DNA from: Escherichia sp. E4742
GTDB taxonomy: Bacteria; Pseudomonadota; Gammaproteobacteria; Enterobacterales; Enterobacteriaceae
NCBI RefSeq assembly: GCF_005843885.1
Contig: NZ_CP040443.1
Coordinates: 3,286,001-3,350,000 of the forward strand
Length of the DNA stretch: 64,000 bases
Direction: 5' to 3'
The position numbers were made by a program, and so were the translations under genes. The notes under the pieces are model-generated. The model saw only the letters and a program-made list of their open reading frames with translations, did not search any database and was not told the origin of the DNA. Below, in pieces: positions 1 through 7,113 of this stretch; position 1 is the first letter of the stretch, and each line of letters starts with the position of its first letter.

Positions 1-1
1 C

Positions 2-292
2 GATGGTTCTATCGCCCTGATTGGCCTGAAAGTGGCGGCAGCGCTGGTAGGGACGTTTTTAGGCGTATTTATCTGCTACTGCCTGATGGATCCGCTCGCC
101 AACGCCATGGAACAGCAGGCGCGGGCGGAACATTCGCTGCTGGAGTGTGTACGTACCGTGTTGGTTGCTCAGGCTGGCGGCAAGCCGACGCTGCTGGCGG
201 TGGACGCCGGGCGTAAGCTGCTGCATCTGGCGTCCAAACCGACCTTCGCCAACCTCGACGCGTGGGTCAATGCGATGCTGGAGCAAGAATAA
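2..292 (+). CDS. lafT: LafT, lateral flagellar motor stator (MotA family), C-terminal part
   Basis: The reading frame is open from base 2 to the stop at 290-292, so only about the last 96 residues are in the window and the start lies upstream. The visible part has a hydrophobic glycine/alanine-rich segment (LVGTFLGVFICYC) matching the last transmembrane helix of MotA-type stator proteins, followed by a charged cytoplasmic tail ending in MLEQE. LafT pairs with LafU to form the stator of the secondary (Flag-2) lateral flagellum. lafU starts two bases after the lafT stop, which fits a co-translated stator pair. The family assignment rests on this short tail plus the adjacent MotB-like gene. Confidence 0.75.
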   Translation, partial: DGSIALIGLKVAAALVGTFLGVFICYCLMDPLANAMEQQARAEHSLLECVRTVLVAQAGGKPTLLAVDAGRKLLHLASKPTFANLDAWVNAMLEQE

Positions 293-294
293 GC

Positions 295-1218
295 ATGAGA
301 AAGACGGGTAACCGCCGCGAGCGTGGGGCAAAAACCACCATCGTCCGGCGGCAGATCAAAAAGAATCATGCCGGGCATCACGGCGGGGCGTGGAAGGTGG
401 CATTCGCCGACTTTACCCTGGCGATGATGGCGCTGTTTATGACCCTGTGGATTGTGAATAGCGTCAGTAAATCCGAGCGTGAAAGCATTATGGCGGCGTT
501 GCATGGGCAGTCGATCTTCAACGGTGGCGGGCTGTCGCCGTTAAATAAAATAAGCCCGACTCATCCGCCGAAACCGACCACCGTGGCGGTGCCGGAAGAA
601 ACCGAGAAAAAAGCACGCGATGTAAATGAGAAAACGGCGCTGCTGAAGAAGAAATCTGCCACCGAGCTTGGTGAGCTGGCAACCAGTATCAACACCATTG
701 CCCGTGATGCGCATATGGAAGCGAATCTGGAGATGGAAATTGTTCCCCAGGGATTACGCGTACTGATTAAAGACGACCAGAACCGCAATATGTTTGAACG
801 CGGCAGCGCGAAGATTATGCCGTTCTTTAAAACGCTACTGGTGGAGTTAGCGCCAGTGTTCGACTCGCTCGATAACAAAATTATTATTACCGGGCATACT
901 GATGCGATGGCCTACAAAAGCAATATCTACAACAACTGGAACCTTTCGGGCGATCGCGCGCTTTCGGCCCGTCGGGTGCTGGAAGAGGCCGGAATGCCGG
1001 AAGATAAAGTGATGCAGGTGAGCGCAATGGCGGACCAGATGCTGCTGGATGCCAAAAATCCGCAAAGTGCGGGTAATCGGCGCATCGAGATTATGGTGCT
1101 GACTAAAAGCGCGTCCGATACGCTGTATCAATACTTTGGTCAGCATGGGGATAAAGTGGTGCAGCCCCTGGTGCAAAAGCTGGATAAGCAGCAGGTGCTT
1201 TCGCAGCGAACGCGTTAA
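295..1218 (+). CDS. lafU: LafU, lateral flagellar motor protein (MotB family), full length
   Basis: A 307-residue MotB-family protein. A basic N-terminal tail (residues 1-30) leads into one transmembrane helix (about 36-56) that contains the MotB-type motif FADFTLAMMA. The Asp near residue 39 is the proton-channel aspartate of this family. The C-terminal third is an OmpA-like peptidoglycan-binding domain with TGHTD and NRRIEIM. The ATG at 295 was chosen because it follows the lafT stop directly; an upstream GTG at 262 lies inside lafT. In K-12 the corresponding gene (mbhA/lafU) is a truncated remnant of the deleted Flag-2 locus, whereas here both domains are present. Confidence 0.85.
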   Translation: MRKTGNRRERGAKTTIVRRQIKKNHAGHHGGAWKVAFADFTLAMMALFMTLWIVNSVSKSERESIMAALHGQSIFNGGGLSPLNKISPTHPPKPTTVAVPEETEKKARDVNEKTALLKKKSATELGELATSINTIARDAHMEANLEMEIVPQGLRVLIKDDQNRNMFERGSAKIMPFFKTLLVELAPVFDSLDNKIIITGHTDAMAYKSNIYNNWNLSGDRALSARRVLEEAGMPEDKVMQVSAMADQMLLDAKNPQSAGNRRIEIMVLTKSASDTLYQYFGQHGDKVVQPLVQKLDKQQVLSQRTR

Positions 1219-1254
1219 ATGCTGAATCTTTACGCATTTCTCAAACCCTGAAAT

Positions 1255-1274
1255 CACTGTATACTTTACCAGTG
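1255..1274 (+). promoter_or_regulatory. LexA (SOS) box of dinB
   Basis: A CTGT..CAG palindrome with the form CACTG-TATACTTTAC-CAGTG lies 14 bases upstream of the dinB start. It matches the known LexA operator of E. coli dinB, so dinB should be induced by DNA damage. Confidence 0.9.
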
Positions 1275-1288
1275 TTGAGAGGTGAGCA

Positions 1289-2344
1289 ATGCGTAAAATC
1301 ATTCATGTGGATATGGACTGCTTTTTCGCAGCGGTGGAGATGCGCGACAATCCCGCCCTGCGCGATATCCCTATTGCTATTGGCGGCAGCCGCGAACGTC
1401 GGGGGGTGATCAGCACCGCCAATTATCCCGCGCGTAAATTTGGTGTACGCAGCGCGATGCCGACTGGCATGGCGCTCAAATTATGCCCGCATCTCACCTT
1501 GCTTCCGGGGCGCTTTGACGCCTACAAAGAAGCCTCAAATCACATCCGCGAAATCTTCTCGCGCTACACCTCGCGCATTGAACCGTTGTCACTGGATGAA
1601 GCCTATCTTGATGTCACCGACAGCGTGCATTGCCACGGTTCTGCGACCCTCATCGCCCGGGAAATCCGCCAGACGATTTTTAACGAGCTGCAACTGACGG
1701 CGTCTGCGGGCGTTGCGCCGGTAAAGTTTCTCGCCAAAATCGCCTCTGACATGAACAAACCCAACGGCCAGTTTGTGATTACGCCGACAGAAGTTCCGGC
1801 ATTTCTGCAAACCTTGCCGCTGGCAAAAATTCCCGGCGTCGGCAAAGTCTCGGCGGCAAAACTGGAAGCGATGGGGCTACGGACCTGCGGTGATGTGCAA
1901 AAGTGTGATCTGGTGATTCTGCTTAAACGCTTTGGCAAATTTGGCCGCATTTTGTGGGAGCGTAGTCAGGGGATTGACGAGCGCGACGTTAACAGCGAAC
2001 GGTTACGAAAATCCGTCGGCGTGGAACGCACGATGGCGGAAGATATTCATCACTGGTCTGAATGTGAAGCGATTATCGAGCGGCTGTATCCGGAACTTGA
2101 ACGCCGTCTGGCAAAGGTAAAACCTGATTTACTGATTGCTCGCCAGGGGGTGAAATTAAAGTTCGACGATTTTCAGCAAACCACTCAAGAGCACGTCTGG
2201 CCGCGTTTGAATAAAGCTGACCTAATCGCCACCGCGCGTAAAACCTGGGATGAACGCCGCGGCGGGCGCGGTGTACGGCTGGTGGGGCTGCATGTGACGT
2301 TGCTTGACCCGCAAATGGAAAGACAACTGGTGCTGGGATTATGA
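1289..2344 (+). CDS. dinB: DNA polymerase IV (Y-family translesion polymerase)
   Basis: 351 residues, the standard length. DinB copies past damaged template bases, especially minor-groove N2-dG adducts, and is error-prone on undamaged DNA. Catalytic acidic residues are in DMDCFFAAVE (near residues 6-15) and SLDEAYLDVT (Asp103/Glu104 region). A helix-hairpin-helix stretch (LAKIPGVGKVSAAKL) and the little-finger domain follow. The last residues, QLVLGL, are the beta-clamp binding motif. A LexA box lies just upstream. The stop overlaps the start of yafP, so the two are probably cotranscribed. Confidence 0.97.
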   Translation: MRKIIHVDMDCFFAAVEMRDNPALRDIPIAIGGSRERRGVISTANYPARKFGVRSAMPTGMALKLCPHLTLLPGRFDAYKEASNHIREIFSRYTSRIEPLSLDEAYLDVTDSVHCHGSATLIAREIRQTIFNELQLTASAGVAPVKFLAKIASDMNKPNGQFVITPTEVPAFLQTLPLAKIPGVGKVSAAKLEAMGLRTCGDVQKCDLVILLKRFGKFGRILWERSQGIDERDVNSERLRKSVGVERTMAEDIHHWSECEAIIERLYPELERRLAKVKPDLLIARQGVKLKFDDFQQTTQEHVWPRLNKADLIATARKTWDERRGGRGVRLVGLHVTLLDPQMERQLVLGL

Positions 2345-2793
2345 ATAACATACAAATAAGAAACTATCAGCCTGGCGATTTTCAGCAACTATGCGCTATT
2401 TTCATTAGAGCGGTTACGATGACAGCCAGTCAGCATTATTCACCGCAACAAATTGCCGCCTGGGCGCAGATTGACGAATCTCGCTGGAAGGAGAAACTCG
2501 CGAAATCACAAGTGCGGGTTGCAGTCATTAATGCACAACCGGTTGGTTTTATTTCCCGCATTGAACATTATATCGATATGTTATTTGTTGACCCTGAATA
2601 CACCCGCCGCGGTGTCGCCAGCGCTTTGTTAAAACCTTTGATTAAGTCTGAATCCGAACTTACGGTGGATGCCAGCATAACCGCAAAACCCTTTTTTGAA
2701 CGTTATGGTTTTCAGACAGTTAAGCAGCAGCGCGTTGAATGCCGGGGAGAGTGGTTTACTAATTTTTATATGCGATATAAACAGCAACATTAA
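2341..2793 (+). CDS. yafP: YafP, GNAT-family N-acetyltransferase
   Basis: 150 residues of the GCN5-related acetyltransferase fold. The acetyl-CoA pyrophosphate-binding loop is visible as RRGVASALL around residue 84, after the beta-strand MLFVDPEY. The ATG overlaps the last codon of dinB, so it should be SOS-coexpressed. In K-12 the order is dinB-yafN-yafO-yafP; the YafNO toxin-antitoxin pair is absent here. YafP has been linked to resistance to genotoxic nitro-compounds, but its substrate is not evident from sequence. Confidence 0.9.
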   Translation: MNNIQIRNYQPGDFQQLCAIFIRAVTMTASQHYSPQQIAAWAQIDESRWKEKLAKSQVRVAVINAQPVGFISRIEHYIDMLFVDPEYTRRGVASALLKPLIKSESELTVDASITAKPFFERYGFQTVKQQRVECRGEWFTNFYMRYKQQH

Positions 2794-2800
2794 ATCCAGC

Positions 2801-2829
2801 TTGCAATGAAAATAACGCCCGCCTAGTAT
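2801..2829 (+). promoter_or_regulatory. Predicted sigma-70 promoter for the rtcB-prfH operon
   Basis: A -35 like TTGCAA (2801-2806) and a -10 like TAGTAT (2824-2829) are separated by exactly 17 bases, just downstream of yafP. Transcription would begin near 2836, ahead of the small leader ORF and rtcB. Assigned by consensus match only. Confidence 0.55.
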
Positions 2830-2870
2830 GTGCGCGTTTTCTTATTCCACAAACTGCAAGGAGGTAAATC

Positions 2871-2918
2871 ATGACAAATCCTTTATCAATGACTCTTTGC
2901 AGACCTTTCCAGGATTAA
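2871..2918 (+). CDS. Putative 15-codon leader peptide upstream of rtcB
   Basis: A 15-residue ORF (MTNPLSMTLCRPFQD) preceded by a near-perfect Shine-Dalgarno sequence, AAGGAGG, six bases before its ATG. That is a far stronger ribosome-binding site than the one for rtcB. It ends in TAA and is followed by a T8 run. It sits in the untranslated leader of the predicted rtcB-prfH transcript. I do not recognise the peptide. It could be a regulatory leader whose translation controls the downstream ribosome-repair genes, or a relic. There is no independent evidence of expression. Confidence 0.4.
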   Translation: MTNPLSMTLCRPFQD

Positions 2919-2966
2919 TTCTTTTTTTTTGCCCTGGATTCGTCTGCCATTTCCTGATTTTTTAAT

Positions 2967-3020
2967 TGTTACTCTCAATAATTCGAGTCGCAGCACATGC
3001 AACTTGAAGTATGACGAGTC
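2967..3020 (+). repeat. Shortened E. coli intergenic repeat element
   Basis: The stretch from TTACTCTCAATAATTCGAGT to CATGCAACTTGAAGTATGACG resembles, from memory, the two ends of a dispersed E. coli intergenic repeat with its middle deleted. It explains the in-frame ATG at 3011, which is part of the repeat and probably not the rtcB start. Identification is from memory only. Confidence 0.4.
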
Positions 3021-3037
3021 TATTTACGGAATGGTAT

Positions 3038-4177
3038 ATGGGCAATTATATTCGTCCCTTATCCGATGCGGTATTTACCATCGCATCTGATGACCTGTGG
3101 ATCGAGAGTTCAGCGATCCAACAATTACACTCCACGGCAAATTTACCCAACATGCAGCGCGTAGTAGGGATGCCAGATTTACACCCCGGACGCGGCTACC
3201 CGATTGGCGCAGCATTCTTCTCCGTTGGTCGTTTTTACCCGGCACTGGTCGGCAATGATATCGGCTGCGGCATGGCGCTATGGCAAACAGATATTCTCGC
3301 TCGCAAATACAACGCCGATAAGTTTGAAAAGCGATTATCAGCTTTGGATGACGTTGCTGAAGAAAGCTGGCTGGAGGAAAACCTTCCGTCAGCGTTTGCA
3401 CAGCATCCGTGGCGCAGCTCGCTTGGCTCTATCGGTGGCGGTAACCACTTCGCAGAACTGCAACAAGTTGATCAAATCATCGACGCTGAACTGCTTGCAC
3501 TGGCAGGTCTGGATGCGCAGCATCTGCAACTGCTGGTTCATAGCGGCTCGAGGGGGTTGGGGCAGTCTATTTTACAGCGGCATATTGCCTCGTTTTCGCA
3601 TCATGGTTTGCCAGAAGGCTGTGACGACGCGCTACGGTATATTGCGGAACATGACGATGCGCTGGCGTTTGCGCGTATTAATCGCCAGCTGATCGCTTTG
3701 CGCATAATGCAACAAGTTAAGGTCACCGGAAGTCCGGTTCTGGATGTGGCGCATAACTTTGTTAGCGCGTGTCAAATCGGCGATCAACAAGGTTGGTTGC
3801 ATCGTAAAGGTGCCACGCCGGATGACAACGGTCTGGTGGTTATCCCGGGGTCACGCGGTGATTACTCCTGGCTTGTACAGCCTGTTGCGAACGAAAAAAC
3901 GCTCCACTCGCTGGCGCATGGGGCAGGGCGTAAATGGGGGCGCACCGAGTGTAAAGGGCGTCTGGCAGCGAAATACACGGCGACGCAACTCTCGCGTACT
4001 GAGCTTGGCAGTCGGGTAATTTGTCGCGATAAACAACTCATCTTCGAAGAAGCGCCACAAGCCTATAAATCGGCAGAAAGCGTGGTGCAATGTCTGGTGC
4101 AGGCCGGTTTAATTAATCCTGTCGCGCGGCTGCGTCCGGTGCTAACGCTCAAAAACAGTGGAGGGAAAAAAGGATGA
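3038..4177 (+). CDS. rtcB2: RtcB-family RNA ligase (RtcB2 type) of the PrfH operon
   Basis: 379 residues from ATG 3038. RtcB enzymes join RNA 2',3'-cyclic phosphate or 3'-phosphate ends to 5'-OH ends using GTP and Mn2+. All family signatures are visible: DLHPGRGYPIG (48-57), NDIGCGM with metal ligands Asp74 and Cys77, GGNHF (134-138), HSGSRGLG (His168), DVAHNF (His239), PGSRGDYSW, and HGAGRKWGR, whose His294 is the predicted guanylylated residue. It overlaps prfH by four bases (ATGA), implying translational coupling. RtcB-PrfH pairs are reported to rescue and re-ligate ribosomes cleaved in the 16S decoding centre, as by colicin E3. The ligase gene is missing from K-12. The in-frame ATG at 3011 is less likely because it lies in a repeat. 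Confidence 0.88.
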   Translation: MGNYIRPLSDAVFTIASDDLWIESSAIQQLHSTANLPNMQRVVGMPDLHPGRGYPIGAAFFSVGRFYPALVGNDIGCGMALWQTDILARKYNADKFEKRLSALDDVAEESWLEENLPSAFAQHPWRSSLGSIGGGNHFAELQQVDQIIDAELLALAGLDAQHLQLLVHSGSRGLGQSILQRHIASFSHHGLPEGCDDALRYIAEHDDALAFARINRQLIALRIMQQVKVTGSPVLDVAHNFVSACQIGDQQGWLHRKGATPDDNGLVVIPGSRGDYSWLVQPVANEKTLHSLAHGAGRKWGRTECKGRLAAKYTATQLSRTELGSRVICRDKQLIFEEAPQAYKSAESVVQCLVQAGLINPVARLRPVLTLKNSGGKKG

Positions 4178-4788
4178 TCTTGCTACAACTCTCCTCAGCT
4201 CAGGGGCCGGAAGAATGTTGTCTCGCAGTGAAAAAGGCGCTGGACAGGTTGATTAAAGAAGCTACCCGACAAGACGTCGCGGTAACGGTGCTGGAAACAG
4301 AAACGGGCCGCTACTCTGACACGCTGCGTTCGGCGCTGGTTTCTCTGGATGGTGACAACGCATGGGCATTAAGCGAAAGCTGGTGTGGCACTATTCAGTG
4401 GATTTGTCCGAGTCCGTATCGGCCTCATCATGGGCGCAAAAACTGGTTTCTGGGCATTGGGCGTTTTGCTGCTGATGAACAAGAGCAATCCGATGCGATC
4501 CGGTATGAGACGCTGCGTTCGTCGGGGCCGGGCGGTCAACATGTCAATAAAACCGACTCTGCGGTGCGTGCCACGCATCTGGCAACCGGGATTAGCGTGA
4601 AGGTTCAGTCAGAGCGCAGCCAGCATGCTAACAAACGGCTGGCGCGATTGCTGATTGCCTGGAAGCTGGAGCAACAACAACAGGAAAATAGCGCGACGCT
4701 GAAATCACAGCGGCGAATGTTCCATCACCAGATTGAACGTGGCAACCCGCGACGGACATTTACAGGGATGGCATTTATCGAAGGGTAA
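4174..4788 (+). CDS. prfH: PrfH, peptide chain release factor homologue, full length
   Basis: 204 residues with a class-I release factor catalytic domain: RSSGPGGQHVNKTDSAVR, with the GGQ motif at 120-122 that triggers peptidyl-tRNA hydrolysis, then a basic region (QSERSQHANKRLARLL). It lacks the codon-recognition superdomain of RF1/RF2, so it should act independently of a stop codon. Family work indicates PrfH frees the nascent chain from ribosomes damaged in the decoding centre, after which the partner RtcB repairs the 16S rRNA. Start ATG overlaps the rtcB stop. K-12 carries only a truncated prfH; this copy looks complete. No frameshift is seen. Confidence 0.9.
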   Translation: MILLQLSSAQGPEECCLAVKKALDRLIKEATRQDVAVTVLETETGRYSDTLRSALVSLDGDNAWALSESWCGTIQWICPSPYRPHHGRKNWFLGIGRFAADEQEQSDAIRYETLRSSGPGGQHVNKTDSAVRATHLATGISVKVQSERSQHANKRLARLLIAWKLEQQQQENSATLKSQRRMFHHQIERGNPRRTFTGMAFIEG

Positions 4789-4800
4789 TGAAGGATGAAA

Positions 4801-4832
4801 CTGCCGGAAGGTGATTAAACGCCATCCGGCAG
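4801..4832. repeat. REP-like hairpin between convergent prfH and pepD
   Basis: CTGCCGGA (4801-4808) pairs with TCCGGCAG (4825-4832) across a 16-base loop. It lies between the convergent prfH and pepD genes and could act as a transcription or mRNA-stability boundary. Confidence 0.7.
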
Positions 4833-4844
4833 TAAATCAAATAA

Positions 4845-6302
4845 TTACTTCGCAGGAATTTCTTTCAGCAGTTCAGTCAGAAGCGTCCAGTAATGACCAA
4901 CGCTTTCGATATGAACTTGCTCATCCGGAGAGTGTGGACCGGTGATAGTCGGCCCGATAGAAACCATGTCCATTTCCGGATACGGTTTTTTAAACAGACC
5001 ACATTCCAGGCCCGCGTGGATAATCTGGATGTTCGGCGTCTTGTTGAACAGACGCTGATAGGTTTCACGTACCAGATGCATCACCGGAGAATTAGCGTCC
5101 GGCTGCCAGCCAGGATATGCGCCTTTCGCTTCGGTTTTCGCGCCAGCCAGTTTACCCAGCGAATCCAGCATGCTCACCACGTAGTCTTTACCACTGTCGA
5201 TCAGAGAACGGATCAGGCAGTGAATTTCTACGTTGTTGTCGGTCATTGTCACCACACCGACGTTCAGGGAGGTTTCAACCACGCCTTTGGCTACATCGGA
5301 GTTACGAATCACACCGTTCGGGGTGGCGTTCAGCAGACGAATAAAGGTATCGCGAGATTTCGCAATCAGGGCAGCTTTATCGTTCGCAACAGAGTCCAGC
5401 AACAAGGCCAGGTTTTTCTCTTTCTCTGCCAGTTCGTTTTTCAGGATGTCCTGATAGGTATTCACCAGAGATTTCAGTGCGTCGACTTTATCAGCTGCGA
5501 CAGCAATGGTCGCAAAGGCTTCACGCGGGATGGCGTTACGCAGTGTGCCGCCGTTGAAATCGATAAGACGCAGGTCCAGTTCTTCTGCATGACCCGCCAG
5601 GAAGCGAACCAGCAGTTTGTTCGCGTTACCCAGGCCAACGTGGATTTCGCCACCAGAGTGACCGCCTTTCAGACCTTTTAAGGTTAACTTGAAGGTTTCA
5701 AAGCCAGCTGGAACCGCTTCACGATCTAAATGCAGGTTGGAGGTGAAGTCGATACCCCCCGCACATCCCATATAGATTTCACCTTCTTCTTCGGAGTCGG
5801 TGTTAATCAGAATGTCAGCCTGCAACCAGTTGCTTTGTAAACCGAATGCGCCGTCCATACCGGCTTCTTCGGTCATAGTCAGCAGCACTTCCAGCGGGCC
5901 GTGAACCACGTTTTCGTCAGCCAGAACCGCCAGCGCAGACGCCATACCAATGCCGTTATCTGCACCCAGCGTGGTGCCGCGCGCTTTAACCCATTCGCCA
6001 TCAATATAGGGCTGGATAGGATCTTTGGTGAAGTCGTGCACGGTGTCGTTGTTTTTTTGCGGCACCATATCGAGGTGAGCCTGCAGGACAACCGGTTTAC
6101 GGTTTTCCATACCTGCGGTGGCAGGTTTACGAATCAGGATATTCCCCACTTGATCGCGTTCGACGTGGAAACCTTTTTCTTTTGCCCAACCTACAATGTA
6201 TTCAGCGAGTTGCTCTTCATGATAGGACGGGTGAGGAATAGAACAGATTTTTGCAAAAATATCCCACAGCGGCTGTGGAGATAATTGAGACAGTTCAGAC
6301 AC
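4845..6302 (-). CDS. pepD: Aminoacyl-histidine dipeptidase (peptidase D)
   Basis: 485 residues, the standard length of E. coli PepD, an M20-family dinuclear zinc dipeptidase. It hydrolyses Xaa-His (carnosine-type) and other dipeptides in the cytoplasm. Metal and catalytic motifs are visible: LQAHLDMVP near residue 80, GADNGIGMA near 119, MTEEAGMDGA near 149, and the lid-domain HSGGEIHVG. It ends with ELLKEIPAK. It is transcribed divergently from gpt with about 260 bases between the starts, and converges on prfH. Confidence 0.96.
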   Translation of the reverse strand: MSELSQLSPQPLWDIFAKICSIPHPSYHEEQLAEYIVGWAKEKGFHVERDQVGNILIRKPATAGMENRKPVVLQAHLDMVPQKNNDTVHDFTKDPIQPYIDGEWVKARGTTLGADNGIGMASALAVLADENVVHGPLEVLLTMTEEAGMDGAFGLQSNWLQADILINTDSEEEGEIYMGCAGGIDFTSNLHLDREAVPAGFETFKLTLKGLKGGHSGGEIHVGLGNANKLLVRFLAGHAEELDLRLIDFNGGTLRNAIPREAFATIAVAADKVDALKSLVNTYQDILKNELAEKEKNLALLLDSVANDKAALIAKSRDTFIRLLNATPNGVIRNSDVAKGVVETSLNVGVVTMTDNNVEIHCLIRSLIDSGKDYVVSMLDSLGKLAGAKTEAKGAYPGWQPDANSPVMHLVRETYQRLFNKTPNIQIIHAGLECGLFKKPYPEMDMVSIGPTITGPHSPDEQVHIESVGHYWTLLTELLKEIPAK

Positions 6303-6562
6303 GTTAAGTCTCCTTGTCGATCACCCGCAAAACAGTATTGCAGGTCACAGGGTTAGCAGAAAATGTTGTCAGCACAAGTCAGGCTTGCGAGATATGTTTG
6401 AGAATACCACTTTATCTAGCGACAGGTAGTAGCAGTGCGTAAAAAGACGCGGACTTATGTGAAATACTGGTTTTTAGTGCGCCAGATCTCTATAATCTCG
6501 CGCAACCTATTTTCCCCTCGAACACTTTTTAAGCCGTAGATAAACAGGCTGGGACACTTCAC

Positions 6563-7021
6563 ATGAGCGAAAAATACATCGTCACCTGGGACATGTTGCA
6601 GATCCATGCACGTAAACTGGCAAGCCGCCTGATGCCTTCTGAACAATGGAAAGGCATTATTGCCGTTAGCCGTGGCGGTCTGGTACCGGGTGCGTTACTG
6701 GCGCGTGAACTGGGTATTCGTCATGTCGATACCGTATGTATTTCCAGCTACGATCACGACAACCAGCGCGAACTGAAAGTACTGAAACGCGCAGAAGGTG
6801 ACGGTGAAGGCTTTATCGTCATTGATGACCTGGTAGATACCGGTGGTACTGCGGTTGCGATTCGTGAAATGTATCCTAAAGCACACTTTGTGACTATCTT
6901 CGCGAAACCGGCTGGTCGTCCTCTGGTAGATGATTATGTGGTTGATATCCCACAAGATACCTGGATTGAACAACCGTGGGATATGGGCGTCGTATTCGTC
7001 CCGCCAATCTCCGGTCGCTAA
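6563..7021 (+). CDS. gpt: Xanthine-guanine phosphoribosyltransferase
   Basis: 152 residues, the full length of Gpt, the membrane-associated purine salvage enzyme converting xanthine, guanine and, weakly, hypoxanthine with PRPP to the nucleotides. The PRPP-binding loop is [14 protein letters not shown] at about 83-96, and the N-terminal SRGGLVPG is the pyrophosphate-binding loop. The start MSEKYIV matches the known protein. A hairpin terminator follows directly and frsA begins 92 bases after the stop. Confidence 0.97.
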
Positions 7022-7028
7022 TCTTTTC

Positions 7029-7060
7029 AACGCCTGGCACTGCCGGGCGTTGTTCTTTTT
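7029..7060 (+). terminator. Rho-independent terminator after gpt
   Basis: CAACGCC (7029-7035) pairs with GGCGTTG (7046-7052), with additional internal pairing around TGGCA/TGCC. A T-rich run (TTCTTTTT) follows eight bases after the gpt stop. Confidence 0.85.
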
Positions 7061-7113
7061 AACGTCAGGCAGGTTACAATAGCTTCCAGTAAGTATTCCT
7101 GGAGGTTGCATCC

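Noticed and set aside
2871..2966. Possible programmed frameshift (prfB-like) upstream of rtcB
   Set aside because: The SD-like AAGGAGG is followed by an ordinary ATG, and there is no slippery CTTTGA-type site leading into a downstream frame.
4893..5681. 262-codon plus-strand open frame inside pepD
   Set aside because: It is the antisense shadow of a well-supported, full-length pepD.
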